From the NCBI RefSeq assembly GCF_900186125.1, contig NZ_FYBQ01000003.1, forward strand, positions 1 through 64,000: a stretch of 64,000 bases of DNA, written 5' to 3'. A model generated the notes under the pieces. It saw nothing but the letters and a program-made list of their open reading frames with translations. It was not told the origin of the DNA and searched no databases. The position numbers and the translations under genes were made by a program. This document shows, piece by piece, positions 27,688 through 37,876 of this stretch (position 1 is the stretch's first letter; every line of letters starts with the position of its first letter). This stretch comes from Listeria goaensis. Lineage in GTDB: Bacteria > Bacillota > Bacilli > Lactobacillales > Listeriaceae.

Positions 27688-28086
27688 AATTCTAACGCTC
27701 CTTCAACCGATGAACTTTCTCATATTATATCATATGCCTCTCACGAAACAAAGCTAGTTTTTTTGAATGCATCATCTTCCCTATTTGAATCTGTCTAAAT
27801 AAATAGTAAACAAAAAAACTCGAAATGTGGATTATTTTATGAAATCACTTTGTGAAACTGCTATATAAAGCCATTTCTTTAAATTTTTCAATATAAGATT
27901 TTTCAGTAAATAATTTTGTTCTCGCTAAAACGTGTTTTTGTGTACTAAAAAATGGGTCTTTTTAACTATATCAGATTATTTTACTTTTCCTTGCTATTTA
28001 TACATGAAAATAAAATTATGCATTTCAACCAGTTATCTCCTTTTGTACAAAAAAAGTGAGGCGCATAAGATGCTCCTCACTAAATA
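27688..28086. promoter_or_regulatory. AT-rich intergenic region between two GntR genes
   Basis: 399 bp without a gene. It contains the promoter side of the downstream GntR gene (TATTATATCATATG at about 27723) and the terminator of the other (28052-28081). I see no other structure. Confidence 0.5.
28052..28081 (-). terminator. Terminator after the upstream GntR gene
   Basis: AGTGAGGAGCAT / ATGCGCCTCACT on the minus strand, followed by seven T. Confidence 0.85.
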
Positions 28087-28728
28087 CTAACGGAATGTTT
28101 GCACAATATATTGATTCATAATTGTTTGTACTTCTTTTCGCGCAGCAACAAAATCGTTGTCCTGTACATTTTGAATTGTCACCTCTAAACAGCGAATCGT
28201 TTTTTCGGCTAAAATAAAAGGAATAATTTTAATCTCTTTTTGTGCTTTTGAGTCAAAGTCGCTTTCAATCATTTGTACGAAACGATTCGCATACGTGTTT
28301 TGCATCAAGCGAATGAATGCAAAAAAGCAATTGAAGAGTTCCGCAATAAACTGATCTTCCTCGCCTTTTTGATGAAGCATCTTCAATTGCTCAACTTTTT
28401 TCTGGAAGTATCCCATGTCGATTTGAATTCGTTTGTTTTCTACTTTAGTCAACGTTTGATTTATCATGATTTCAGTTATCTCTAACAACTCGACAAAACG
28501 ATTAACGGACATGCTGCTTTCTATGACAATAGCTCCGCGATTTGTACGAACTTCGATTAATCCTTCCTTCTCCAAGCTTGCTAAGGCCTTTCGGACGGGC
28601 GTACGGCTAATTTTCAGTTCGTCTGCAATAACCGTTTCGGTAACTCGGTCTCCTACTCGCAAATTTCCGCTCAAAATTTTCTCTTTTATCGTGTAATAAG
28701 CTAGTTTTTCGTATGTTTGTTTTTCCAT
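28087..28728 (-). CDS. GntR-family transcriptional regulator (second of a pair)
   Basis: 213 residues. The winged helix YYTIKEKILSGNLRVGDRVTETVIADELKISRTPVRKALASLEKEGLIEVR precedes a helical ligand domain. It matches the neighbour at 27034-27687 along its length in layout but with low identity, as far as I can judge by eye. A CorA-type gene ends 21 bp upstream of its start in the same direction, so it may be the second gene of that transcript. Confidence 0.85.
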   Translation of the reverse strand: MEKQTYEKLAYYTIKEKILSGNLRVGDRVTETVIADELKISRTPVRKALASLEKEGLIEVRTNRGAIVIESSMSVNRFVELLEITEIMINQTLTKVENKRIQIDMGYFQKKVEQLKMLHQKGEEDQFIAELFNCFFAFIRLMQNTYANRFVQMIESDFDSKAQKEIKIIPFILAEKTIRCLEVTIQNVQDNDFVAARKEVQTIMNQYIVQTFR

Positions 28729-28749
28729 TATGTTTCCTCCTATGTCAAA

Positions 28750-29703
28750 CTAGAAATATTTTTTCCGCCAAAAAATAACTGTTACAAGTAGTGTCAGAAT
28801 AATTGTAAATAGCATAATACCTGAGAAAGCATTTGCCTCATGAGCGAAAGGTAGCTTCACATTCATCCCGTAAATGCTTCCGACAATCGTTGGGAGAGAT
28901 AAAATAATCGTAAAAGACGTTAAAAACTTCATCACCATGTTTAAATTATTTGAAATAACGGATGAAAAAATATCTGACATGCCGCTTATAATTTGTGTGT
29001 ATGTATCCGTCATCGCAATTGCTTGTTTATTTTCAATCACAACATCGCGAAGTAAATCATGGTTGCCTTGATTTTGCATAAAATGCTCCACATCTTGCAT
29101 CTTATCTAAAATCGCTTTATTCGATTGTAATGCTGTAGCAAAAAACACCAGACTCTTTTGAACAGCCATAAACGCGTACAGCTGTTCATTTTTCATAGAT
29201 TGCTTAATTTTCCCTTCAAGTTCATTCATTAAATGAATCAGTTTATCTAAATATTTTAAATAAAAATAAGAAACCGCATAAAGAATTTGTAGTAAAAACC
29301 GCGTATGATTAGCCGTATCATAATAATCGATTGGCGTTTCAATAATCGATGTTAAAACAGGAACTTCGCGTATCGAAATCGTCATAAAAATATCATCTGC
29401 TAAAACAATTCCGATTGGCATCGTTTCGTATGTGGTGTAGCCCATTTCATCTTTTGTCGCGTAAGGACAGTCAACAATGACAAGCGAATGGCGTTTTTCT
29501 TCCTCCGTACGCTTCAATTCAATTCGTGACCGTTCCTCCTCATCAAGCGCATCATGAAAATAATGTTTAGGTATGTGATACATAGCGCTCAGTTCTTCAA
29601 TCTCAGATGCGGACGGTGAAACGACTTTAATCCAACTTCCCTTTTTAGCGGCTTCCAATTTTTTCATTTCTTGCTTGTCGTGTGCTGTATAGAATTCTAT
29701 CAT
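28750..29703 (-). CDS. CorA-like divalent-cation transporter
   Basis: 317 residues. A cytosolic N-terminal domain is followed by long helices and two C-terminal membrane helices with the selectivity motif YGMN in VGSIYGMNVKLPF. It carries Mg2+ or other divalent cations as a pentamer. Members of this shorter YfjQ/lmo0648-type group are often of unknown ion preference. Followed closely by a GntR gene. Confidence 0.92.
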   Translation of the reverse strand: MIEFYTAHDKQEMKKLEAAKKGSWIKVVSPSASEIEELSAMYHIPKHYFHDALDEEERSRIELKRTEEEKRHSLVIVDCPYATKDEMGYTTYETMPIGIVLADDIFMTISIREVPVLTSIIETPIDYYDTANHTRFLLQILYAVSYFYLKYLDKLIHLMNELEGKIKQSMKNEQLYAFMAVQKSLVFFATALQSNKAILDKMQDVEHFMQNQGNHDLLRDVVIENKQAIAMTDTYTQIISGMSDIFSSVISNNLNMVMKFLTSFTIILSLPTIVGSIYGMNVKLPFAHEANAFSGIMLFTIILTLLVTVIFWRKKYF

Positions 29704-29769
29704 TTGGCTTCCCCCGTTTATCCAAAAAGATAACTTTATTCTATCAACTTTTTGACAATTTGTCTTTTC

Positions 29770-30612
29770 CTAAATTTGGGGTTCTTGCAACATAATTAAA
29801 ATTCCGTTTGGATCGCTTACTTGCACACCAAAATGACGTTTTTCCATTTTAAATCCGGCTTTCGCAAGACGCGTTTCCCATTCTTTGAATTTAGACGTTA
29901 CAATTGTAAAATAGGCCAAGCCCGTTTCATTTTCCGCGCGCGGCAGCAAGTTTGTTCCTGCCCAAATATTACTGCCAATATGGTGATGATAACGACCTTC
30001 TGCAAAAAAGCGGGCAGACGGGATTTTGGTTTGAATGTTTAAACCGAGAATATTTCCGTAAAATTCTTCTGTTGCTTCGATATCGCTCACTTGCAAATGA
30101 ACGTGTCCGATTTTCGTTTCTGGGTGAATCTGGTGGAACTCTTCTCGCGTAGCTGCATCAATAATTGCGTCCGCATCGACTTCTTCAGTTACTGCGGGAT
30201 ACGTGCCGTCTTCGTTAATGCGCCATTTGGCAAAGGGGCGATCGCGGTAAATCTCGATGCCATTCCCTTCTGGATCAGCTAAATAAATGGCCTCACTGTA
30301 TGCATGGTCGCCCGCTCCACTAAGCGGATACTTCGATTTGATCAAATGAATCAGCATATCGCCAAGCGCCGCACGATTGGGCACTAAAAAAGCCGTATGA
30401 AATAAACCTGTTCGCGGCATGTTGGGGCGCACTCCATTTGTTAGTTTTTCTAGAACAAGAAGTGTGTCGCCATCGTTTTTCGCGCCAAACAGCACCTTTT
30501 CCTCTGACTCCGCTTGTTTAACAAGACCGATAACCTCTGCATAAAAAGCCGCCATTTTGGCTAAATCTGCCACCTTTAAAACCACTGCCCCTAACTTAAA
30601 CTCGTCGCTCAT
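29770..30612 (-). CDS. VOC-family ring-cleavage dioxygenase-like protein (CatE/YfiE type)
   Basis: 280 residues, two VOC units: LGAVVLKVADLAKMAAFYAEVIGL and IGHVHLQVSDIEATEEFYGNILGL. The metal-site pattern of extradiol dioxygenases is visible (TGLFHTAFLVP, GNGIEIYRDRP, HHHIGSNIWAG). In Listeria (lmo0646) and Bacillus (CatE) relatives are annotated as catechol-2,3-dioxygenase or glyoxalase. The substrate in a bacterium without aromatic degradation is uncertain. Single gene. Confidence 0.85.
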   Translation of the reverse strand: MSDEFKLGAVVLKVADLAKMAAFYAEVIGLVKQAESEEKVLFGAKNDGDTLLVLEKLTNGVRPNMPRTGLFHTAFLVPNRAALGDMLIHLIKSKYPLSGAGDHAYSEAIYLADPEGNGIEIYRDRPFAKWRINEDGTYPAVTEEVDADAIIDAATREEFHQIHPETKIGHVHLQVSDIEATEEFYGNILGLNIQTKIPSARFFAEGRYHHHIGSNIWAGTNLLPRAENETGLAYFTIVTSKFKEWETRLAKAGFKMEKRHFGVQVSDPNGILIMLQEPQI

Positions 30613-30683
30613 TCTACATTTCTCCTTTAATATTAGTTCCTTCTATTACATCATATGGGAGGAAAAAATGCGAATGATTCAAC

Positions 30684-32087
30684 TTACTTTTTGTAAGCCC
30701 CTTGTTTTTCTAGTGTGCTGTGTTTCTTCCCATATCCAAAATAAATAATAACCCCAATAACAAACCAAATGCCACATACAATCCAAGTAAGCGTCGCTAG
30801 GCGTGTAATAAGGAAACCACAAAGTAAGAAGGACACAATTGGTAACACGGGATAGAACGGCGTTTTAAAGCTTCCAGGCGCAATTTCTTTATTTTTTCGT
30901 AAAAATAAAATGCCGAGAGAAACCATCATAAACGCAATTAAAGTCCCCATATTCACAAGCTCTGCTAATTTCCCAAGCGGAACAAGTCCGGCCAAAATAG
31001 CGACAACTGATGCATAAATCCATGTATTTTTAACAGGTGTGCTATGTTTTGGATTAATTTCAGCTAGCATCTTCGGCAGTAGGCCATCTCGACCTAGCGC
31101 ATAGACTAAACGCGTGCCGCCGTATGTCATAACAAGAATGACCGTAAGCATTCCAACAACTGCCCCTAAAGAAATAATTCCTGCTATCCAGTCTTGATTG
31201 ATGACTTGCAGTGCAAAAGCAACTGGGTCTGTTACATTTAATTCTGTATAAGGTACAATACCCGTTAAAACAACAGATACAAGCATATAAAGAATTGTGC
31301 AAATTAAAAGTGAACCTATAATTCCAATTGGCATATTGCGTTTTGGATTTTTCACTTCTTCTGCGGCACTTGAAACCGCATCAAATCCTAAATATGCAAA
31401 GAAAACAAGCGCGGCTCCGTTTAGGACGCCACTGAAACCGAATGGCATGAACGGTTGCCAATTGGCTGGTTTCACATAAAATGCCCCGACGATAATGAAA
31501 AGCAGAATGACGCTCACTTTTAAAATAACCATGACGGTATTCACACGAGTAGATTCGCGAATACCTTTAGTGAGCAGAAAAGCAACGATGAAGATGATTA
31601 GAATTGCAGGAATGTTGACATATGTCCCTTCGGCCGGATTAAATGGTCCCGAAATGGCGGTTGGAATTTCGAGATGAAAGCCTTTCAAAAAGGCATTTAA
31701 GTAAGAGGACCAACCGCTTGCGACAGACGCGACGGCTAGGCCATATTCAAGAAGGAGCGCCCAACCGAGTACCCATGCGATAAATTCACCGAAGATTACG
31801 TAGCCATATGTGTAGGCACTGCCTGCAACTGGCACAGAGGATGCGAATTCTGAATAACAAAGCGCAGCAAGTGCGCAAACAACGGCGGCAATCACAAATG
31901 AAAAGACAATAGCAGGTCCTGAATGCATTGCAGCAACAGTACCTGGTAAAATGAATATCCCAGTCCCGACGATGGCACCGACACCAAGGAGCATTAAATC
32001 AAATGCGCCAAGCGTTTGTTTTAGTCGAATATGTCCTCCTTTATTTGGTAATAATTCCTCAATTGATTTTTTTCTAAAAATAGACAT
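30684..32087 (-). CDS. APC-family amino-acid permease
   Basis: 467 residues with twelve membrane helices. The first helix has the substrate-binding GVGAIVGTGIFILPG, and there is AYTYGYVIFGEFIAWVLGWALLLEYGLA (helix 3). It is close to cationic amino-acid transporters of the YfnA/CAT kind, with lmo0645 as the Listeria counterpart. Uptake of an amino acid by proton symport is likely; the substrate is not decidable by eye. The order permease, VOC protein and CorA is as at lmo0645-0648. Confidence 0.9.
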   Translation of the reverse strand: MSIFRKKSIEELLPNKGGHIRLKQTLGAFDLMLLGVGAIVGTGIFILPGTVAAMHSGPAIVFSFVIAAVVCALAALCYSEFASSVPVAGSAYTYGYVIFGEFIAWVLGWALLLEYGLAVASVASGWSSYLNAFLKGFHLEIPTAISGPFNPAEGTYVNIPAILIIFIVAFLLTKGIRESTRVNTVMVILKVSVILLFIIVGAFYVKPANWQPFMPFGFSGVLNGAALVFFAYLGFDAVSSAAEEVKNPKRNMPIGIIGSLLICTILYMLVSVVLTGIVPYTELNVTDPVAFALQVINQDWIAGIISLGAVVGMLTVILVMTYGGTRLVYALGRDGLLPKMLAEINPKHSTPVKNTWIYASVVAILAGLVPLGKLAELVNMGTLIAFMMVSLGILFLRKNKEIAPGSFKTPFYPVLPIVSFLLCGFLITRLATLTWIVCGIWFVIGVIIYFGYGKKHSTLEKQGAYKK

Positions 32088-32272
32088 CTGAAATCCCCTT
32101 AATGTAAAAAATTATTTTTTCTCATCATATCCTTTCGCACTTTAAAGGTCAATAGTGTTAAAGTGCCAACTTGTAAAATTCTCCGCAATATTTGCACTTC
32201 AAAATCGGGTGCGTTAAAATAGATATAATTGGGGAAACTTAACCTATTTTTTAAAAGAAAGAGGCTTTTATC

Positions 32273-34096
32273 TTGTTAATTATTTATTTGATTTTAATTG
32301 TTGGTCAATTTGCCTTAGCCTATTTCCAAGTTTTTCAAGATCCAAGTTGGCTTAGCTTTATGGCCGATTTATCGTTTGTCCTTATTTTACTGCTTCTCAT
32401 ACATGCTTTTGTACGTCCTCGTGCGCAAGTTTATGTTTATGCGGGTCTAACATGTTTTCTTGGAATATTGATGCTTGTTTTCGTTCTTTATGGACGGTTT
32501 TACAATGAAATTCCAACTTATCACAGCCTTTCTTTAATTGGTGAAGTAGGCGTTGTCAAAGATAGCGCAACTAGCTTATTGAAATGGTACGATTGGCTAT
32601 TTTTTGCGAATCTTCTCTTGTTACCAGTTGTTCTTTATTTGGACTTAAAAAAAGGTGTGCGTTTTAAAACTTTCCAAATAAAAAGACGAACTTTTGGCAT
32701 CTCGCTTGCTGTTCTTCTGCTTCTAATTGGATTTTTCACTTATGATATGATGAATAAAAATATTATTAGTGATACGAAACGCGCTGAAAAGATGGGTGTG
32801 TTTACCTTTAATGTAGCTACGGCTTTTACTGGAACGACCGATGTTCGGGCGGCTGATATTACAGCAGATAATATCCGTACGATAAAAGGCGTTGAAGTTA
32901 AAAAGAATCCGGACTACTACGGCATTGCAAAAGGGAAAAACTTAATTATTATCCAGTTAGAATCCTTCCAGCGCAACTTGACGGGTGTAAAACTAAACGG
33001 GCAATCCGTCACGCCAACACTCGACAAATTGGAAGGCGAAACGCTCTACTCGGATTCGTTTTTCCAAACGGTTTCAAAATCTAATACGGCTGATGCGGAA
33101 TGGTCTGTGTATACCTCCACCTTCCCTAGCGGCTACTATACGAATACGCAAACTTACGGTGACCGCGTTATTCCATCATTACCGCGGACGCTTTCTAAGA
33201 AAGGTTATCAGACGGCAACCTTCCACACGAACGACGCGAGTTTCTATAATCGGGACAATTTTTATCCTGCAGTAGGGTTTGATAAGTTTTATGATCGCTC
33301 GTTCTTTGGCGATGATGATGTTATTGGCTTTTCGCCGAGTGATGAGGTTTTATACAATAAGGCGATGCCAATTTTAGAAGAACATTATCAAAACGATGAA
33401 AACTTCTATGCGCAACTTATTTCGGTTAGCAGTCATATGCCATTTAATATTCCAGAGAGCAAGCAATCGCTTAACCTTCCGAAAAACTTGGAAGGCACAG
33501 AGCTTGGGAACTATTTCCAAGCAGTGCACTATGCGGACAAACAGCTTGGTGCATTTATTAATAAATTGAAGAAAAATGGTATTTGGGATGATTCTGTCGT
33601 TGTGATGTACGGTGACCACCATATCATTGATACGACAAAGCTTACAGATGACCAAAAAAGTTACGTCAATCGTTCTAGTGAGCTAAAAGCGCAGCCTGCT
33701 GACGACTACCGGATTCCGTTCTACCTCCATATTCCGGGCGTTGAAAAGACGGGCAAGATTGATAATATCGGCGGCGAAATTGACGTAATGCCAACCGTTC
33801 TCAATCTTCTTGGGATTAAAGCAACTGACCAGATTATGTTTGGGGAGGACATCTTAAATACGCAAACGAATTTTGTGCCAGAACGCTACACAATGCCAGA
33901 AGGTAGCTACATGGCAAATGATTATATGTATGAACCAGACGAAAGTTTTGAAACGGGCAAAGCCACTTATTATAATGGCGGAAATAAAGAACTCTCTGCT
34001 GATATCAAAAAACGTTTTGAAGCAAGTCGAAAACTACTCCAGTATTCTGATAGTTATGTAGACAATTTGCCGAAACAAAAAGATGTTGAAAAATAG
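32273..34096 (+). CDS. ltaP: Lipoteichoic acid primase LtaP-like sulfatase-fold enzyme
   Basis: 607 residues from TTG behind AAAGAGG. Five N-terminal membrane helices are followed by an extracellular alkaline-phosphatase-type domain. LIIIQLESFQRNL holds the first metal ligand (Glu), KSNTADAEWSVY the nucleophilic Thr, and VVVMYGDHHIID the Asp-His metal site. LtaP places the first glycerol-phosphate on the glycolipid anchor, and LtaS extends it. Divergent from the permease, as in L. monocytogenes lmo0644/0645. LtaS itself is the alternative, but the neighbours and length favour LtaP. Confidence 0.88.
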   Translation: MLIIYLILIVGQFALAYFQVFQDPSWLSFMADLSFVLILLLLIHAFVRPRAQVYVYAGLTCFLGILMLVFVLYGRFYNEIPTYHSLSLIGEVGVVKDSATSLLKWYDWLFFANLLLLPVVLYLDLKKGVRFKTFQIKRRTFGISLAVLLLLIGFFTYDMMNKNIISDTKRAEKMGVFTFNVATAFTGTTDVRAADITADNIRTIKGVEVKKNPDYYGIAKGKNLIIIQLESFQRNLTGVKLNGQSVTPTLDKLEGETLYSDSFFQTVSKSNTADAEWSVYTSTFPSGYYTNTQTYGDRVIPSLPRTLSKKGYQTATFHTNDASFYNRDNFYPAVGFDKFYDRSFFGDDDVIGFSPSDEVLYNKAMPILEEHYQNDENFYAQLISVSSHMPFNIPESKQSLNLPKNLEGTELGNYFQAVHYADKQLGAFINKLKKNGIWDDSVVVMYGDHHIIDTTKLTDDQKSYVNRSSELKAQPADDYRIPFYLHIPGVEKTGKIDNIGGEIDVMPTVLNLLGIKATDQIMFGEDILNTQTNFVPERYTMPEGSYMANDYMYEPDESFETGKATYYNGGNKELSADIKKRFEASRKLLQYSDSYVDNLPKQKDVEK

Positions 34097-34104
34097 TTTC
34101 TATA

Positions 34105-34146
34105 AAAAAAGATGAGCTCGGATTATCTTCCGAGCTCATCTTTTTT
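34105..34146. terminator. Bidirectional terminator after ltaP
   Basis: AAAAGATGAGCTCGG / CCGAGCTCATCTTTT with an eight-base loop; overlaps the 3' end of the convergent membrane-protein gene. Confidence 0.92.
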
Positions 34147-34857
34147 ATTTGTCCGTTTAAATTCAAATTGTTTCATCCACGGGCGACCTTTTTTTAGCGC
34201 CCAGTATCCGATAATGGCCATAACTAATGCGCCAATGATGTCGACAATAACGTCTGTCATGGTATCCGTGAGAGCAGCCCGCCCAACGAGTGGCGTTCCG
34301 TTAGAGAGTTCGAAGCGCTGCATATTTAAACCTAAAAGAGCATCGAATGTATACTCATACACTTCCCAGAAAGCGCCGAGCGTTACCGCGAAACAGAAAG
34401 AAAATATCGCGACAAAGCCAGGCTTCATGTTCATGACGACTTTATCGTTAGCATTGAGTAAACTCACAAAAGAAAAGCCTATTGCGCCTAGCATCGCACC
34501 ACTAAACGTATGCAATATTTTATCCCAGTGAGGTACATTCGCATAAAATTGTTGAATGGTTCCAAGATAAATTGAGGCGTATAGAAAAACGATAAACATG
34601 AGGTACACAAGCCCCGGAATTTCAAATTTAAATCGTCTAGAAACAATGGACGGTAAAGCTAAAATAATAATCCCTAAAATGATTTCTACCAGTAAGAAAA
34701 TATAATCACTTCGGAGCGTTACTTTTGGTCCTGTTGCTGGTTGTGACGCGGGGGCAGTAAAAATTTCAAAGATGGTCACAATCATCGAAATCCCCATGGA
34801 TACAAAAATAAAAAGGGCAACCCACTGCGTCCAATTTAATTTTTTCAGTCGTTTCAT
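34123..34857 (-). CDS. Polytopic membrane protein (DUF2238-like)
   Basis: 244 residues, six membrane helices. Conserved polar groups lie inside membrane segments: VPHWDKILHTFSGAMLGAIGF and GAFWEVYEYTFDALLGLNMQ, followed by DTMTDVIVDIIGALVMAIIGY. These His/Asp/Glu clusters resemble the DUF2238/YjdJ-type family. Function not known. Downstream of rex on the same strand, with a hairpin between. Confidence 0.75.
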   Translation of the reverse strand: MKRLKKLNWTQWVALFIFVSMGISMIVTIFEIFTAPASQPATGPKVTLRSDYIFLLVEIILGIIILALPSIVSRRFKFEIPGLVYLMFIVFLYASIYLGTIQQFYANVPHWDKILHTFSGAMLGAIGFSFVSLLNANDKVVMNMKPGFVAIFSFCFAVTLGAFWEVYEYTFDALLGLNMQRFELSNGTPLVGRAALTDTMTDVIVDIIGALVMAIIGYWALKKGRPWMKQFEFKRTNKKDELGR

Positions 34858-34875
34858 TCATTTCACCTCTTATAA

Positions 34876-34905
34876 GAAACCAGCACTCTTAAGCGCTGGT
34901 TCAGA
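34876..34905 (-). terminator. Hairpin downstream of rex
   Basis: AACCAGCGCTT / AAGAGTGCTGGTT on the minus strand, with a short T-rich end. Confidence 0.6.
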
Positions 34906-34951
34906 TAGTTACATCAAAGTTCTTTTATTTTTGAGCTTCTTAAGCTGCGTT

Positions 34952-35596
34952 TTAATTTTTAGATGGATAGTTTTCTAGGAAGTAAATTAATGTTTGTAAT
35001 TCAGTTGTCAAATCAATATGATGGACGCGTACTTGTTTTGGCACGCTAATACGTGCTGGCGTAAAGTTTAGAATCCCCTTCACGTCTGCTTCGATCAATT
35101 TATCCACCGTTGTTTGAGCTTCATCAGATGGTACAGTTAAAATGACCACTTCAACATTATTTTCTTTTAAAATTTCTTCCATATCATTTAAATGATAAAT
35201 TGGAATATCTTGTTGGACGGTACCTACTTTTGCAGGATCTACATCAAATGCAGCACAAACGCGAATATTATTGTTTTTCATGAAGTTATAATGAAGTAGT
35301 GCGGTTCCAAGATTCCCTACACCGATAATGGCAACGTTCGTTTCTTTATCTTGGCTGAGCGTTTTTCCAAAAAAGTCAAGAATATAAGAAACATTATAAC
35401 CATATCCTTTCTTGCCGAGTGCGCCGAAATATGAGAAATCGCGGCGAATTGTTGCGGAATCCACTTTTACAGCTTCACTTAACTCTGCCGAAGATACACG
35501 TTCTTTTCCTGATTCATGTAGATATTTCAAATAGCGATGATATAACGGTAAGCGTTTTGCTGTCGCCTGTGGAATTTTTGTCGTTTCATCCATCAT
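34952..35596 (-). CDS. rex: Redox-sensing transcriptional repressor Rex
   Basis: Start [24 protein letters not shown] (35596) gives 214 residues, the family length; a longer frame to 35665 is unlikely. The winged helix ([23 protein letters not shown]) is followed by the Rossmann motif [16 protein letters not shown] that binds NADH/NAD+. Rex represses fermentation and respiration genes until NADH rises. Counterpart of lmo2072. I did not find a clear Rex operator within this window. Confidence 0.95.
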   Translation of the reverse strand: MMDETTKIPQATAKRLPLYHRYLKYLHESGKERVSSAELSEAVKVDSATIRRDFSYFGALGKKGYGYNVSYILDFFGKTLSQDKETNVAIIGVGNLGTALLHYNFMKNNNIRVCAAFDVDPAKVGTVQQDIPIYHLNDMEEILKENNVEVVILTVPSDEAQTTVDKLIEADVKGILNFTPARISVPKQVRVHHIDLTTELQTLIYFLENYPSKN

Positions 35597-35879
35597 GCCA
35601 ATTAGTCCCTTCTTCCTGATAAAATATGGTTCGTTTTCAAGCAAAATGACTGCTCTTTCCTTCACATGCTTGCTTATATACTATAAACATTTCACATAAA
35701 ATGCACAAACTTTTTGCTCACACATTTAGAAAACCTTTATTTTATCAGTATTTATTTTGTTTACCTGCTCTCATTGTATCGTAAAATCACAATTAATGCT
35801 AATGATTTCACAAAATCAAATGTGTGATTGCAACGGGCTCACCTTTACGCTAAACTAGAAAGAGATAGGGGAGAAAAAT

Positions 35880-37841
35880 ATGATTCTTTTGCAAGTACAA
35901 CAAATTGCGAAGTACTTTGGTGCGGAAACGATTTTAGAAAATATAAAATTAGAAATTAAAACAAATGACCGGATTGCGCTAGTTGGCAGAAACGGGGCGG
36001 GAAAATCAACGCTTCTGAAAATCATTGCGGGGCAGACTTCATATGATGCGGGGCAAATTTCGAAGCCGAAAAATGTGCGGATTGGCTACTTGGCGCAAAA
36101 TACGGGGCTTGAGTCGAGCAAGACGATTTGGAATGAAATGCTGACTGTTTTTGAAGACTTGCGTAACATGGAACGCGAGCTGCGCGAGATGGAGCTTAAA
36201 ATGGCGGACAGCGGTATATACGCGGATGCTGAGACGGCAAGGCAGGCTTTGGATAGTTACGATGAACTGCAACACCTTTTCAAGGAACGCGGCGGCTATA
36301 CGTATGAAGCGGAAATTCGTTCGGTGCTGCATGGTCTCCATTTTTTTGAAGAGGATTATGAAAAATTAGTCGCGGCTTTAAGTGGTGGGCAGAAAACTAG
36401 GCTTGCACTTGCGAAACTACTTTTATCCAAACAAGATCTTTTGATTTTAGATGAGCCGACCAACCATTTGGATATTGCGACGCTTTCGTGGCTTGAGGGG
36501 TATTTGCAAAATTATGCGGGCGCGCTGCTCATCGTTTCGCACGACCGCTATTTTTTGGACCGCGTGGTGAACCAAGTTTATGAGATTTCCCGGACAAAAA
36601 TCACTCACTATGTTGGAAATTACAGTCGTTTTCTTGTTTTAAAACAGGAGCAGCTTGAAAAAGACTGGAAGGAATTCGAGAAACAACAGACGGAAATTGC
36701 CAAATTGGAAGACTTTGTTGCTCGGAATATTGTTCGTGCATCGACAACGAAACGGGCGCAAAGCCGGCGGAAGAAACTGGAAAAAATGGACCGATTAGAT
36801 CGGCCGGCGGGAAATGAAAAAGCGGCCCATTTTGGTTTTCAATTTGACCGCACGCCCGGAAATGACATTTTATTTGTCGAAGATGTTGCAATTGGCTATT
36901 CGAAAGACAAATTGGTGGCGCAAAATGTTCGGTTTGAAATGAAGCGCGGTGATAGTATTGCACTTGTTGGGCCAAACGGAATTGGCAAGTCTACCCTTTT
37001 AAAGTCACTCATTCGTGAAATCCCTGTTTTAAAGGGCGATTTTCGTTTTGGCGCTGGCGTTAAAATCGGGTATTACGACCAAGAACAAGCTAAGCTTTCT
37101 TCCAAAAAGACGATTTTACAAGAACTTTGGGATGAATATCCTGAACTAGACGAGAAAGCGGTCCGCACCACACTTGGAAATTTCCTTTTTTCAGAAGATG
37201 ATGTTTTAAAAATTGTGGATACGCTTAGTGGCGGCGAAAAGGCCCGCTTGGCGCTTTCAAAGCTGACGCTACTCGGGGCAAATGTGCTTATTCTCGATGA
37301 GCCGACCAACCATTTGGATATTGAAAGTAAGGAAGTTTTGGAGGCGGCGCTCATTGATTTTGAAGGCACGATTTTGTTCGTTTCGCATGACCGCTACTTC
37401 ATTAACCGCATCGCACAAGATATTATTGAGCTTAGTCCGACTGGGGCGACGCGCTATTTAGGCGACTATGACTACTATCAGGAGAAAATTGCGGAAAACA
37501 GAGAAATTGCGCGTCTTGAAATGGAAGAGAAACTTCGGAAAGGCGAAATGCCAGCACAAGCGGAAAATCCTTCTAACAAGGCGGCGTACCAGCAAAGCAA
37601 GGAAGCGCAAAAATTATTACGGCAAAAAACACGAAAGCTTGCTGAGATTGAGGAAAAAATGGAAGAATGCGATGCGAAAATCGCTTCGCTCGAACATGAG
37701 TTGACACTTCCAACGGTTTTTAACGACCACGAAAAAAGTTACGCGATTACCGAAGAATTGGATGCCATTAAACAAGTTGCCGAAGCCTTAATGGCCGACT
37801 GGGAAATCGTGAGTGAGGAAATTGAAGAATTGAATGCATAG
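35880..37841 (+). CDS. ABC-F ribosome-associated ATPase (YdiF-like)
   Basis: 653 residues, two ABC domains without membrane segments: Walker A GRNGAGKST and GPNGIGKST, signatures LSGGQKTR and LSGGEKAR, Walker B LLILDEPTNHLD and VLILDEPTNHLD. An interdomain linker (ETNHL-type coiled region at 240-310) and a long C-terminal coiled coil (EKLRKGEMPAQ to the end) follow. ABC-F proteins act on the ribosome E-site. The length and C-terminal coil match YdiF, counterpart lmo2073. Antibiotic-resistance function is not implied. Confidence 0.93.
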   Translation: MILLQVQQIAKYFGAETILENIKLEIKTNDRIALVGRNGAGKSTLLKIIAGQTSYDAGQISKPKNVRIGYLAQNTGLESSKTIWNEMLTVFEDLRNMERELREMELKMADSGIYADAETARQALDSYDELQHLFKERGGYTYEAEIRSVLHGLHFFEEDYEKLVAALSGGQKTRLALAKLLLSKQDLLILDEPTNHLDIATLSWLEGYLQNYAGALLIVSHDRYFLDRVVNQVYEISRTKITHYVGNYSRFLVLKQEQLEKDWKEFEKQQTEIAKLEDFVARNIVRASTTKRAQSRRKKLEKMDRLDRPAGNEKAAHFGFQFDRTPGNDILFVEDVAIGYSKDKLVAQNVRFEMKRGDSIALVGPNGIGKSTLLKSLIREIPVLKGDFRFGAGVKIGYYDQEQAKLSSKKTILQELWDEYPELDEKAVRTTLGNFLFSEDDVLKIVDTLSGGEKARLALSKLTLLGANVLILDEPTNHLDIESKEVLEAALIDFEGTILFVSHDRYFINRIAQDIIELSPTGATRYLGDYDYYQEKIAENREIARLEMEEKLRKGEMPAQAENPSNKAAYQQSKEAQKLLRQKTRKLAEIEEKMEECDAKIASLEHELTLPTVFNDHEKSYAITEELDAIKQVAEALMADWEIVSEEIEELNA

Positions 37842-37876
37842 AAAAAAGCTAGGACGAAAATTCGTCCTAGCTTTTT
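37841..37876. terminator. Bidirectional terminator
   Basis: AAAGCTAGGACGAA / TTCGTCCTAGCTTTTTT between convergent ABC-F and tsaD genes. Confidence 0.92.

Noticed and set aside
35640-35860. TTTCACA / TGTGTGA elements near rex as possible Rex operator
   Set aside because: The two halves do not form the TTGTGAAAT-type palindrome; too many mismatches.
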